Shown here: piece after piece, positions 8,748 to 16,938 of the stretch | Position numbering within the stretch: position 1 is the first letter of the stretch | Layout of the letters: every line of letters starts with the position of its first letter | From: Billgrantia endophytica | Lineage (GTDB): Bacteria > Pseudomonadota > Gammaproteobacteria > Pseudomonadales > Halomonadaceae | Reading direction: 5' to 3' | DNA: 49,516 nucleotides | Assembly: GCF_002879615.1 (NCBI RefSeq) | Contig: NZ_PNRF01000021.1 | Location: 1-49,516 of the forward strand | Program-made: the position numbers and the translations under genes | The notes under the pieces: model-generated | Seen by the model: the letters and a program-made list of their open reading frames with translations, nothing else | What the model was told of the DNA's origin: nothing | The model's database searches: none

Positions 8748-9335
8748 CTAGGCCCTCCGGAGGATGATGGTGAGGCTCTGCCAGGCACGCCACAGTGCCA
8801 CCATGGCAATGAAGGACGCGCAGACCACCAGCGAGACATTGATCAGGTTCCACGGCACGCCGAGGATCGCGGTGCGTCCGGTGGAGCGGGACAGCACCAG
8901 GTAGCCGCCCCAGATCATCACCCCCATCAGGCCACTGATGATCAGGTGCTGTAGCAGGAAGAGCCCGTGAGCGGCCCGAGGCTTGAGCCGACGCACCAGA
9001 AAATCCACGGCGATGTGCTCGTAGCGGGCGAAGGCCGCCGCGGCACCAATGAAGATCATCCAGATGAACAACATGCGCCCCACTTCGTCGGCCCAAGGAA
9101 GCGAGCGGTTGAACAGCGAACGCCCGACGACATTGGTCGAGACCGACAGGACCAGGGCAATCAGAATGATGGCGATCAGCTGCTCCATGGCGACGGTCAG
9201 CCAGCGGAACAGTACCGGCCCCTTGCGCGCCTCGAAATCGAGCTCCAGCGGTTCGCGGTTGGGATCATCCTGGTAGACCGAGGTGTCGGGTAGGGAGAGG
9301 GGCCCTGGGGACGGGCCAGGCGTTGGCGTTGACAT
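8748..9335 (-). CDS. TRAP transporter small membrane subunit (DctQ family)
   Basis: 195-residue membrane protein with four hydrophobic segments after a polar N-terminus of about 45 residues. The pattern NVVGRSLFNRSLPWADEVGRMLFIW is the DctQ signature region. It partners with the DctM-type channel encoded immediately downstream. The start ATG at 9335 follows CTGGAGTG. It lies between the binding-protein gene (77-nt gap) and dctM. The Pro-rich N-terminal extension is a little long for the family. Confidence 0.92.
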   Translation of the reverse strand: MSTPTPGPSPGPLSLPDTSVYQDDPNREPLELDFEARKGPVLFRWLTVAMEQLIAIILIALVLSVSTNVVGRSLFNRSLPWADEVGRMLFIWMIFIGAAAAFARYEHIAVDFLVRRLKPRAAHGLFLLQHLIISGLMGVMIWGGYLVLSRSTGRTAILGVPWNLINVSLVVCASFIAMVALWRAWQSLTIILRRA

Positions 9336-9412
9336 GAGACACTCCAGCGCCAGGACAAGGGGCCGCCAGGCCCTCTGCCACTGGACGGTTCGACGTCAGG
9401 AGGAGGAAGGAA

Positions 9413-10489
9413 TCAATCGTTGGCGGTCGCTTCGGCGATACTCTGGATCTCGCTGATCAGCTCCTCGCCGATACGCGGTGCCCACGTCTCGTAGACAGGC
9501 TGCACTGCCTCCTGGAAGGCGGCGATCTGGTCGTCGTCGAGACGGGTGATCTGCATGCCGCGCGCCTCGAGCTGATCGCGGGACCAGTCGTCATACTCTG
9601 CGGACAGCTGGATCTCGTACTGGGCCGACTGGCGGGCGGCTTGCTGGATCAGCTCCTGGTAAGCCGGGTCAAGGCGGTCCCAGGTGCGCTGGGACATCAT
9701 CATGATGAACGGCGTATAGACGTGGCGGGTTTCGGTGCCGTAGTCCTGCACTTCATGGAAGTTGGAGGTGAGGATCGTACTCCAGGGGTTCTCCTGGCCG
9801 TCGACCACGCCCTGCTCCATCGCCGAAAACAGCTCGCCGAATGCCATCGGCGTGGGGTTGGCGCCCATCGCCTCCCAGATCGCCAGGTGTACCGGGTTCT
9901 CCATGGTACGTACGCTCAGGCCGCGAACGTCGAGGCCGGCGACATCGTCGGGCGACTCCACCGGACGGGCGCTGTTGGAAAGCTGACGATAGCCGTTCTC
10001 GGAGAAGGTCAGCGCCTTGATCCCGCTGCCCTCGAAGGCGTCGAGCATGTCCTGGGCCATGTCGCTCTGCATCACGGCGATGGCCGCCTCGCGGGTCGGC
10101 AGCAAGAACGGCAGGTCGAAGGCCGCCAGCTCGGAAACATAGGTGGTGGCCGCCGAGCTCGATGGATAGGTCATGTCCAGGGTCCCGGTCTGCAGCATCT
10201 CCATCATCTGCACGTCATCGCCCAACTGGCTGTTGGGAAAGACGTTGATGGTGATGCGACCCTCGGTGCGCTGTTCGAGGATGTCGGCGAAATACTGACT
10301 CGAGATGTACTGGGGCGAGCTTTCGGCCAGGCCGAGGCCCATGCGGATGGTGTGGCTGCCGTGGTCGGCGATCACCTCGCCGTCGATAGCTGGCGGGTCG
10401 GACAGGTCGGGCGACTGGGCCTGGGCGGTGAGGCCGAAGCCAAGGGTCAGGGTGGCCGCGCCGGCCAGGGTAAGCCAGGTGACTGTCAT
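9413..10489 (-). CDS. TRAP transporter periplasmic substrate-binding protein (DctP family)
   Basis: 358-residue periplasmic protein with a signal peptide (MTVTWLTLAGAATLTLGFGL, cleavage probably after AQA near residue 25). DctP-type features are IRMGLGLAESSPQY, FPNSQLGDDVQMMEMLQTG, LPFLLPTREAA and the ligand-binding block VRTMENPVHLAIWEAMGANPT followed by GVVDGQENPW. The start ATG at 10489 is preceded by TTGGAGATTTCGCC, a strong ribosome-binding site; in-frame sequence upstream has no such site. It is the first gene of the operon and would capture gluconate or a related sugar acid for the DctQM channel. Confidence 0.94.
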   Translation of the reverse strand: MTVTWLTLAGAATLTLGFGLTAQAQSPDLSDPPAIDGEVIADHGSHTIRMGLGLAESSPQYISSQYFADILEQRTEGRITINVFPNSQLGDDVQMMEMLQTGTLDMTYPSSSAATTYVSELAAFDLPFLLPTREAAIAVMQSDMAQDMLDAFEGSGIKALTFSENGYRQLSNSARPVESPDDVAGLDVRGLSVRTMENPVHLAIWEAMGANPTPMAFGELFSAMEQGVVDGQENPWSTILTSNFHEVQDYGTETRHVYTPFIMMMSQRTWDRLDPAYQELIQQAARQSAQYEIQLSAEYDDWSRDQLEARGMQITRLDDDQIAAFQEAVQPVYETWAPRIGEELISEIQSIAEATAND

Positions 10490-10540
10490 GGCGAAATCTC
10501 CAATATCGTTTGTCATTGTTAGATGATCGAACGTCTGGTT

Positions 10541-10554
10541 TGTTACCGGTAACA
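10541..10554. promoter_or_regulatory. GntR-type operator
   Basis: TGTTACCGGTAACA is a perfect 14-bp palindrome and agrees with the ATGTTACC/GGTAACAT type of site used by E. coli GntR. It lies 13 bp past the -10 box of the candidate TRAP operon promoter and 51 bp before the dctP ATG, so bound repressor would block early transcription. The repressor is presumably the gntR gene at the end of the same operon. Confidence 0.88.
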
Positions 10555-10566
10555 TTCGATGATGGA

Positions 10567-10595
10567 AGGCTAGTCACGGGCTATTGCGCTGTCAA
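10567..10595 (-). promoter_or_regulatory. Promoter of the gluconate TRAP operon
   Basis: On the minus strand a consensus -35 TTGACA (10595-10590) is followed after 17 bp by TAGCCT (10572-10567), a weak -10. The predicted start point is near 10560, immediately before the GntR-type operator. The consensus -35 with ideal spacing and the operator position support each other. Confidence 0.65.
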
Positions 10596-10656
10596 CGAAT
10601 ACGGGGTGAGGAAGCATTAGACCTTCGTAGCACCCACCATACCTTGCATTGCCGAC

Positions 10657-10731
10657 TAGATACCATCTCTCCTAACCAGTCGCAAACCACCTAATGGGTT
10701 GTTTGTGACTGGTTAGGAGAGATGGTATCTA
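10657..10731. repeat. 75-bp imperfect palindrome, intact copy; carries the beta-lactamase-like stop codon
   Basis: The two arms are complementary with the outer 25 bp perfect and only three mismatches over the next 11. Both ends therefore begin TAGATACCATCTCTCC when read inward. The TAG at 10731-10729 on the minus strand is the stop codon of the beta-lactamase-like gene. Fifty-three bases of the same element occur at 48756-48808, where the IS110-family element interrupts it. As RNA it would form a very stable hairpin and could act as a bidirectional terminator between the convergent 3' end and the upstream region of dctP, though there is no T tract. Confidence 0.9.
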
Positions 10732-11844
10732 GTGCCTTGCGAACACACCGGCTTCGCGCATGGCGCGGCCGATGCCGGCCATTACCGACTCGGAGCGGAC
10801 CACATTGCTTTCCCCCCGGACACAGGCCACGACCACGACCTTGCGCAACGCATCGCCCTGTCCATGAGAGGCAATGCCGGCATCGCAGGTCCGCCGATGC
10901 TGGGTTCCGGTCTTGTGGGCGAAACGCACGTCGGAGCCGAAGCCGGACTTGAGACGCCGGTCACCACTCGTGGTACGCGTCATGATCGACAGGAGTTCGG
11001 CTGAGGCCGCCGCGCCCAGCGCCCTGCCCTCGCCCAGTTCGGCGAGCAGGTCGCCGAAGCTGTCGAGACGGCCGCTGTTGAGATCGCTGGCATAGTACGC
11101 GTCGAAAGCGGCTTCCAGCGTCGGCAACCGCAACGCTTCCGGCGCGAGCCCCAGGCGCCGGATGAACCAGTCCAGGCGCTCTGCATCATTGCCATGCTTG
11201 CGCAATTCGATGAAGTCGCGCCCGGTGAGAGCAAAGGCGTCCGGATGCAAACCCGCGTAAACGTGGCGGCGGACGTCCTCCAGGGTGGTGATCGGCCCGA
11301 GGCCGCGGCTGTCGGCAACCAGCGAGCGGGCACGCCGGTTGACGGCATCGAGGCCGACATGGCGTATCAGCATGTCGCTGGCCGTGTTGTCGCTGACGAT
11401 CAGCATGGGTTCCAGCAGTTGGCGCAGCCTCGGTTCACTGCCAGGCGGAGCCCAGTTGGTGGGCCCGGCACCGTCGACATAATCGCTTTCAAGCAGGACC
11501 AGCCGATCATCGAGCGACGCTTCTCCCGCCTCGACCCGGGCCATCAGCTCGATGGCCACCGGCACCTTGATCAGAGAGGCCAGATACCAGCTTTCACCGT
11601 CACGCCAGCCATACCGGGCGCCACCCTCGCCCAGCTCGCGGACGTGAAGACCGATCTCGCCGTTGAATCCGGCCTCGAGCAGGGCCAGCCTGGCTTCGAG
11701 CCGCTCCGCCCAGGCGGGTTTCTGGACGCCGCCCGGCGCGAGCCGGTCCACCCAGGTGGGTTCGGCCATGGCGTTGACCGAAAACGCCACCGCGAGCAGC
11801 GCCATGGCAGCCGGGCGGCAGAAAGAGGTGAGGGTAAAACGCAT
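10729..11844 (-). CDS. Class A beta-lactamase-like serine hydrolase, exported
   Basis: 371-residue secreted protein with an N-terminal signal peptide ending around AMA at residue 27. It has the penicillin-recognising triad: S90-L-I-K93, S151-D-N153 and K311-T-G313. The SDN to KTG distance is 160 residues against about 104 in classical class A enzymes, and no clear E-x-x-L-N omega-loop motif is present, so it may be a beta-lactamase-related hydrolase rather than an antibiotic resistance enzyme. Its ATG overlaps the stop of the upstream membrane acyltransferase by one base (TGATG), with GGGAG upstream. Its TAG stop is the first triplet of the 75-bp palindrome. Confidence 0.8.
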   Translation of the reverse strand: MRFTLTSFCRPAAMALLAVAFSVNAMAEPTWVDRLAPGGVQKPAWAERLEARLALLEAGFNGEIGLHVRELGEGGARYGWRDGESWYLASLIKVPVAIELMARVEAGEASLDDRLVLLESDYVDGAGPTNWAPPGSEPRLRQLLEPMLIVSDNTASDMLIRHVGLDAVNRRARSLVADSRGLGPITTLEDVRRHVYAGLHPDAFALTGRDFIELRKHGNDAERLDWFIRRLGLAPEALRLPTLEAAFDAYYASDLNSGRLDSFGDLLAELGEGRALGAAASAELLSIMTRTTSGDRRLKSGFGSDVRFAHKTGTQHRRTCDAGIASHGQGDALRKVVVVACVRGESNVVRSESVMAGIGRAMREAGVFARH

Positions 11845-12965
11845 CACGCTCGCTCCCGAATCCAGCGAATCATGGCAATCCAGCCCGCGGTGGCCAGGAT
11901 GATGGCCAGCCCGATACCCAACACCTGGGGGTAGGTGTAAGCCTGCCAGGCATCGAGCAGAAAGCGGAAGACGAGGAAGATCACCACGATATGAAAGATG
12001 AATGCCTTGAGGGCGTCGGAGCCGATGGTCGTGACGGGCCGGAGCCAGGCCGCCGCCCGCTCGCCACCGAGCAGGCACAGCGCCAGGATCACGAGGGCGC
12101 CGCCCACGCTGAACAGCATGAAGGGAAGCTCCGGCGGGTGCTTGCCTTCATTCCAGGCCGCCGACATCAAGGCTGCATCGATCATCGGCAACGACACCGC
12201 CAGGAAACCGACCAGCAACATGGCGCCGAAGGCAACGAGGCCCAGCACCAGCCGGCGGCGATGGGAAGCGTCCCAGTAGGTTCGCAGCACGCCCTCCCCG
12301 ATCAACAGTCCGAGCATCACCAGTGGTAGCCGTGACAGCTGGCCCCAGGTGTAATGGTCGGCATCCTCGACCAGAAGCGCCTTGAGGGGTTCGATACCCC
12401 AGAAATGGAAATGACGCTCCAGCCAGCCCGCCATGACGGCAATGATGATCGGCAGTGCCAGACGCAGCCATAGCGGCATTCGACGCCATAGCGGCAATAC
12501 CCAGGGCAACCACAGCAGGGCGATGGCATAGAAGCCCAGTATCTCGACCCAGATGGCGAAGCGCTGATAAAGCAACGTGTCGAGGATGTCGCCTGGCGCG
12601 TAGATCGGCAGCATTTCGACAACGGTCAGTGCCTTGTACCAGAACATCACCTCCAGCCCGCGAAGCATCAGCTTCAGGCGCCGTCGCGGCCAGTCCGGTG
12701 AATCGGTCTTCGGCAGGAAGGCCACGGCGAGAGCGATCCCGAACACGACAATGAACAGTGACGAGGAAAACTTGGTGATGAGATGGATAGGCACCATGCC
12801 CCAATCGGGCACCTGGCCTATGCCCAGCAAGCCACTGACCGTATGGCTGAGAATCATCAGGGCGATGGCGATGCCCCGGGCCAGGTCGATAGCCTCGATT
12901 CGACCCTGAGTCGGCGGCAGTATCGGCCGGGCGCTGATACCTTCCCTGAAAGCCTTCCCTTGCAT
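11844..12965 (-). CDS. Membrane acyltransferase-like protein (heparan N-acetyltransferase/OpgC-type)
   Basis: 373-residue polytopic protein with about ten hydrophobic segments. The start of the core, RIEAIDLARGIAIALMILSH, is the hallmark of bacterial membrane acyltransferase-like proteins (DUF1624/OpgC-type), which move acyl groups to envelope or secreted polymers. I start at ATG 12965, preceded by GAGAGGACATC; a TTG at 12992 overlapping the previous stop by 4 nt is an alternative. It sits between an exported lipoprotein and a beta-lactamase-like hydrolase in a tight operon, suggesting a role in envelope modification. The substrate is unknown. Confidence 0.75.
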   Translation of the reverse strand: MQGKAFREGISARPILPPTQGRIEAIDLARGIAIALMILSHTVSGLLGIGQVPDWGMVPIHLITKFSSSLFIVVFGIALAVAFLPKTDSPDWPRRRLKLMLRGLEVMFWYKALTVVEMLPIYAPGDILDTLLYQRFAIWVEILGFYAIALLWLPWVLPLWRRMPLWLRLALPIIIAVMAGWLERHFHFWGIEPLKALLVEDADHYTWGQLSRLPLVMLGLLIGEGVLRTYWDASHRRRLVLGLVAFGAMLLVGFLAVSLPMIDAALMSAAWNEGKHPPELPFMLFSVGGALVILALCLLGGERAAAWLRPVTTIGSDALKAFIFHIVVIFLVFRFLLDAWQAYTYPQVLGIGLAIILATAGWIAMIRWIRERA

Positions 12966-12988
12966 GCGCCCGATGTCCTCTCGTCCGT

Positions 12989-13363
12989 TCAATCGGCGGC
13001 GTTCAACGGATCAACGCTCTCCAGCGTGAGTCGACGTCCTTCGGTAACAGAGTACTCGAAATTCCCGATGACCCGCACCATGTCGCCCAGATGGGGAGCG
13101 ATCTCCTCCCGGGGAAAGACCTCGACGCGGTTGAGATCCTCATCCTCGATCCAGTAGTGGAGTGGGTCGTCGAAATGGCGGACCACACCCTCGGTGGCCA
13201 CCAGGGCGCCATCATGGGCCGCCGGGTTCGCGGCCAGTACCGATAGTGTCACTTCCGTTGCCGCATCACCATTGCCGCCGCAGGCCGTCAGGCCCAGCAG
13301 ACAGAAGCCGGCGAACAGTACCCAGCGTCTGCCACTGGTTGGCCGCTGATGTAGGGGCTGCAT
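12989..13363 (-). CDS. Small lipoprotein with OB-fold-like domain
   Basis: 124-residue protein with a hydrophobic leader and lipobox LTAC, so it is probably anchored by a lipidated Cys about 28 residues in. The mature part (EVTLSVLAANPAAHDGALVA, then TEGVVRHFDD, YWIEDEDLNRVEVFP, GDMVRVIGNFEYSVTEGRRL) reads like a beta-barrel of the OB/tRNA_anti-like type. The ATG at 13363 is preceded by GGAGACAGGT; a GTG 12 nt upstream is less likely. It begins a three-gene operon with the acyltransferase and beta-lactamase-like genes. Specific function is not recognisable. Confidence 0.7.
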   Translation of the reverse strand: MQPLHQRPTSGRRWVLFAGFCLLGLTACGGNGDAATEVTLSVLAANPAAHDGALVATEGVVRHFDDPLHYWIEDEDLNRVEVFPREEIAPHLGDMVRVIGNFEYSVTEGRRLTLESVDPLNAAD

Positions 13364-13722
13364 ACCTGTCTCCACGGTTGGTCCGGCCGTCGGCCAGGAT
13401 TGCCTGCAGCCAGGGGCTTCCCCGGCCGCCAGCTTCTCTCGGTCGGTAAGGATCAGCGCATCGTGTCAGTCCAGACGAGAGCCGGATCTTAGCATAGGCT
13501 CGCTGGCGTCATGAATCACGCTCAAGCCAGGTCTTCAAAAATCATTGCAAATAATTTGCGCATCACATATTTTTGCGCAAAGATATTTCCATTCCGCGGG
13601 ATGTTGGTCATCGGCTACGCCTGTGGTTTCGGCAATGATCTCAACAACGGGCGTCCACGTCGTTTTCAACAACGACCGCCAAAGAACAGACAGTTCAACA
13701 ACAACACCAAGAGGAACTCACC
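13364..13722. other. 359-bp intergenic region between divergent operons
   Basis: No gene is supported here. It holds the regulatory region of the lipoprotein operon on the left and of the amino-acid ABC cassette on the right. The interval 13530-13600 is clearly AT-richer than the surroundings and contains the candidate promoter and inverted repeat described separately. The long untranslated leader of the ABC cassette (about 140 nt) has no riboswitch I recognise. Confidence 0.7.
13545..13581 (+). promoter_or_regulatory. Candidate promoter with overlapping operator for the amino-acid ABC cassette
   Basis: TTGCAA (13545-13550) and TATTTT (13568-13573) are separated by exactly 17 bp. An inverted repeat with perfect 8-bp arms, TTTGCGCA (13555-13562) and TGCGCAAA (13574-13581), spans the spacer and the -10 box. 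A protein bound there would cover the promoter. The RpiR-type regulator at the end of the cassette is the obvious candidate, but this is inference. Confidence 0.6.
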
Positions 13723-14460
13723 ATGAAACAGCTGACCATCTGCACCGCTCTGGGCCTTTCCCTGGCCATGGCCTCCACGGCCGCCGCCGACAAGCTGATC
13801 GTCGCCACCGACACCGCTTTCGTGCCTTTCGAATTCATGAAGGATGGCGAATACGTCGGATTCGATATCGATATGTGGGACACCATTGCCCAGGAGAATG
13901 GCTGGGACTATGAGCTGCGCCCCATGGACTTCTCGGGGATCATTCCCGCCCTGCAGACGAACCAGGTGGATGTGGCCCTGGCCGGCATCACCATTCGCCC
14001 GGACAGGGAAGAGGTCATCGATTTTTCGGACGGCTACTACGACAGTGGCTTTACCCTGATGGTCCCGGCAGACAGCGATATCGAGAGCATCGAGGATCTG
14101 GCCGGCAAGACGCTGGCACTGAGGATGGGCACCTCCGCGGCCGACTATGCCAAGGAGCATTTCACCGAAACCGAGCTGAGGACCCTGCCCAATATCGACA
14201 ATGCCTACCTGGAGCTGCGCACCGGCCGTGTCGATGCCGCCATGCACGACACCCCGAACGTGCTCTACTACATCGCCACCGCGGGAGAAGGCGAGGTCAA
14301 GGCCGTGGGCGAGCAGATGATGGCCCATGAGTATGGCATCGGTTTCCCCAAGGGCAGCCCTCTGGTCGATGACGTCAATGTAGCCTTGAACACCCTGCGA
14401 GAGGACGGTCGCTACGATGAGATCTACGCGAAGTGGTTCGGCACAGCCCCGGGCAATTGA
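13723..14460 (+). CDS. Amino-acid ABC transporter periplasmic binding protein (GlnH-like)
   Basis: 245-residue SBP family 3 protein with a signal peptide (cleavage after about residue 22, ASTAAA-DK). Typical elements follow: [70 protein letters not shown] and a C-terminal [20 protein letters not shown]. This closely resembles glutamine/polar amino acid binding proteins. AGAGGA precedes the ATG. It is first in a five-gene same-strand cassette with permease, ATPase, C45 acyltransferase and RpiR regulator. The ligand may be a glutamine-like or modified amino acid. Confidence 0.93.
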   Translation: MKQLTICTALGLSLAMASTAAADKLIVATDTAFVPFEFMKDGEYVGFDIDMWDTIAQENGWDYELRPMDFSGIIPALQTNQVDVALAGITIRPDREEVIDFSDGYYDSGFTLMVPADSDIESIEDLAGKTLALRMGTSAADYAKEHFTETELRTLPNIDNAYLELRTGRVDAAMHDTPNVLYYIATAGEGEVKAVGEQMMAHEYGIGFPKGSPLVDDVNVALNTLREDGRYDEIYAKWFGTAPGN

Positions 14461-14511
14461 GCCGATGCGAGCCACTCTCACGCCTCTCCCCTGCGACTGC
14501 CGAGGTTCCGG

Positions 14512-15168
14512 ATGAATACTGATTGGTCCGTCATCGCCAACTTCATGCCGCAGTTGCTGAGCGGCGCCAGGATGACGATCTACATCACCCTCGTGGGGCT
14601 CTGCGGCGGCATGGTGGTTGGCACCATTGCCGGCCTCATGCGGACCTATGGCAACTGGCTGCTCAATTGCACCGCCATGATCTATATCGAGGTGATTCGT
14701 GGCACGCCTATCGTGGTGCAGGTCATGTTCCTGTACTTCGCGCTGCCCGTTCTCGCCAGCATCCGCATCGACCCGCTGACGGCCGCCATGATCGCCATCG
14801 TGGTCAATGCGGGAGCCTATATCGCCGAGATCGTCAGAGGGTCGCTGCAGTCGATCAGCCGAGGGCTGGCGGAAGCCGGGCTGGCGCTGGGGCTGCCGCG
14901 TTGGAAAGTCCTGGTGTATATCGTGGGGCCACTGGCCTTCCGCCGCCTCATCCCTCCATTGGGCAACCAGTTCATCATCAGCCTCAAGGATACCTCGCTG
15001 TTCATCGTGATCGGTGTCAGCGAGCTGACCCGAACCGGCCAGGAGATCATGGCGGCCAACTTCCGCGCCGTTGAAATCTGGTCTGCGATTGCGGTCATGT
15101 ACCTGATCATGACGGGTACGCTCACGCTGTTGCTGCGGCTCATCGAGAGAAGGATGAAGATTCTATGA
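14512..15168 (+). CDS. Amino-acid ABC transporter permease (GlnP-like)
   Basis: 218-residue membrane protein of the HisMQ/GlnP type, with about five hydrophobic segments. The early block [40 protein letters not shown] and the EAA-loop region [18 protein letters not shown] identify the family. GAGG lies upstream of the ATG. Its stop overlaps the ATPase start by 4 nt. A single permease gene implies a homodimeric channel for the binding protein and ATPase encoded on either side. Confidence 0.94.
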   Translation: MNTDWSVIANFMPQLLSGARMTIYITLVGLCGGMVVGTIAGLMRTYGNWLLNCTAMIYIEVIRGTPIVVQVMFLYFALPVLASIRIDPLTAAMIAIVVNAGAYIAEIVRGSLQSISRGLAEAGLALGLPRWKVLVYIVGPLAFRRLIPPLGNQFIISLKDTSLFIVIGVSELTRTGQEIMAANFRAVEIWSAIAVMYLIMTGTLTLLLRLIERRMKIL

Positions 15169-15896
15169 GCATCATCGAGTTCAAGTGCGTCTCGAAGCAC
15201 TTCGGTGCGCTCAAGGTACTTGATGAGGTCGATCTCGACATCGACCAGGGTGAAGTGGTGGTACTGATCGGCCCTTCGGGGTCGGGAAAGTCCACCCTGC
15301 TTCGCTGCATCAACGGGCTCGAGACGATCACCGGCGGCGACCTTCGGGTTGACAGGATAAGCGTCCTGGCCGGCAACGCCATGCTGCGCGAGATTCGCCA
15401 GGAGGCCGGCATGGTATTCCAGCAGTTCAATCTCTTTCCGCAATTGACCGCGCTGGACAACGTTGCCTTCGGCCCCAGACATGTGCGCGGCCAGTCGACC
15501 CGCGAGGCCAGGGCGCAGGCCTTGGCACTGCTCAAGAAGGTCGGCCTCGAGGAACGGGCCCATCACTACCCCAATGAGCTATCCGGCGGTCAGCAACAGC
15601 GTGTCGCCATTGCCCGGGCACTGGCCGTCAAGCCCAAGGTGATGCTGTTCGATGAGCCGACGTCAGCGCTCGACCCCGAACTCAAGCAGGAAGTTCTCAA
15701 TGTGATGCGCGATCTGGCCGAAGAGGGAATGACCATGGTGGTCGTCACCCATGAGATGTCGTTCGCCAAACAGGTCGGGTCACGACTGATCTTCATGGAG
15801 AACGGCAAGATTTCGGTAGATGGCAACCCACGCGAAATACTCGCCAACTCCGCCAACAACCCACGGCTTCAGGATTTTCTCCGCCATGTCCACTGA
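15165..15896 (+). CDS. Amino-acid ABC transporter ATP-binding protein (GlnQ-like)
   Basis: 243-residue ATPase with Walker [11 protein letters not shown]-loop [16 protein letters not shown], signature LSGGQQQR, Walker [15 protein letters not shown] and the switch histidine in [10 protein letters not shown]. This is the standard polar amino-acid importer ATPase and probably powers the GlnP-like channel. The ATG overlaps the permease stop by 4 nt, and its own 3' end overlaps the C45 gene by 11 nt. Confidence 0.96.
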   Translation: MSIIEFKCVSKHFGALKVLDEVDLDIDQGEVVVLIGPSGSGKSTLLRCINGLETITGGDLRVDRISVLAGNAMLREIRQEAGMVFQQFNLFPQLTALDNVAFGPRHVRGQSTREARAQALALLKKVGLEERAHHYPNELSGGQQQRVAIARALAVKPKVMLFDEPTSALDPELKQEVLNVMRDLAEEGMTMVVVTHEMSFAKQVGSRLIFMENGKISVDGNPREILANSANNPRLQDFLRHVH

Positions 15897-16938
15897 ATAC
15901 TCGACGGCGTCCCAGGGTGCCACTGGGCTAGCCTGGTTGACCGCGCGGGGCAACCCTTTCGAGATTGGGTTCACCCTGGGTCGCCACGGCCGTCGGGCGG
16001 TGCACGGCAAGCTGATGGACAGCCAGCTGTGGGAGACCATCACCGGACCTGGCTACGCCATGCAGGTGGAACGGATGCTCGACACCACCCGCCGGCAGCT
16101 GCCCTGGGTACTCGAAGAGATTCGGGGGCTGGCCCAAGGTCTGGCGCTGCCGCTGCGTGACGTATTCGCCTGGAACTGTCGGGGCGACCTGCTGGCCTCT
16201 TGTCCGGATGGCTGTACCACGGTCATTCTCCCCGGCGATGAGCCCTGCATCGCACACAACGAAGACGGCCTCCCCCTCTTCGACGGTGATGCCTTCCTCG
16301 CCAACGTCAGACCGGATGATCAGCCAGCTTTCCTGGCACTCTGCTACCCCGGCTCCATTCCGGGGCATACCTTCGCCCTGACCCAGAACGGCATCGTCCA
16401 GACGGTGAACAACCTGCGCCTGGACAATGTCATTCCCGAGATACCGCGCATGGTGCTGGGCCGTGACATGCTGTCCCGAACGTCTCTCGACAACATCGTC
16501 GACTTCCTGAGCCAGGCGCCCGCCAGCGGCGGGTTTCACTTCACCCTGGCCCAACACGGCATCCCATCGCTGTACTCGGTCGAGATCGGTGGCCGACGAA
16601 CCTCCTCCATCCACATCGAAACCCCATCGGTGCATGCCAACCATGCGCTACACCATGACTGTCGAAACGGAAACCAGATCGTGACCCGCTCGTCACGCGA
16701 TCGCCAGCGGCGCGGTAGCGAGCTGATCGCCGCTGGGGTGAGGGATCCCCTTGCCATTCTGAAGGATACCGGGGGAGACGGCCTGCCCATCTATCGGCGT
16801 GAAGCGGACGATCCCGATCACGAGAATACACTTGCGACCGGGATTTTCCGCCTGCTTAATGACCGCATTGAATGGGAAGTTCACACCCCCCGGGACCGCG
16901 GACCGATACATGGCACCGACCAATCACTCTTCGCCTGA
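15886..16938 (+). CDS. C45-family autoproteolytic acyltransferase/hydrolase
   Basis: 350-residue protein of the acyl-CoA:6-aminopenicillanic-acid acyltransferase (AAT)-like family. These Ntn enzymes cut themselves before a Cys that becomes the nucleophile; the motif CPDG-CTTV here gives a predicted cleavage at G109-C110. Further family elements include IAHNEDG, ALTQNGIVQTVNNL, and TPSVHANHALH. The ATG at 15886 lies inside the ATPase 3' end, so the enzyme is translated with the transporter. Its position suggests it hydrolyses or transfers an N-acyl or amide group on the imported amino-acid-like substrate. It has no signal peptide, so it should be cytoplasmic. Confidence 0.85.
   Translation: MSTEYSTASQGATGLAWLTARGNPFEIGFTLGRHGRRAVHGKLMDSQLWETITGPGYAMQVERMLDTTRRQLPWVLEEIRGLAQGLALPLRDVFAWNCRGDLLASCPDGCTTVILPGDEPCIAHNEDGLPLFDGDAFLANVRPDDQPAFLALCYPGSIPGHTFALTQNGIVQTVNNLRLDNVIPEIPRMVLGRDMLSRTSLDNIVDFLSQAPASGGFHFTLAQHGIPSLYSVEIGGRRTSSIHIETPSVHANHALHHDCRNGNQIVTRSSRDRQRRGSELIAAGVRDPLAILKDTGGDGLPIYRREADDPDHENTLATGIFRLLNDRIEWEVHTPRDRGPIHGTDQSLFA

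Noticed and set aside
7447..9096. Long in-frame extension upstream of gluconokinase
   Set aside because: It runs out of frame through the DctM and DctQ genes; the translated sequence is Arg/His/Gly-rich noise.
10657..10731. Remnant of an excised insertion sequence
   Set aside because: The copy is a complete palindrome with both arms and no IS sequence; it looks like the intact target, not a scar.
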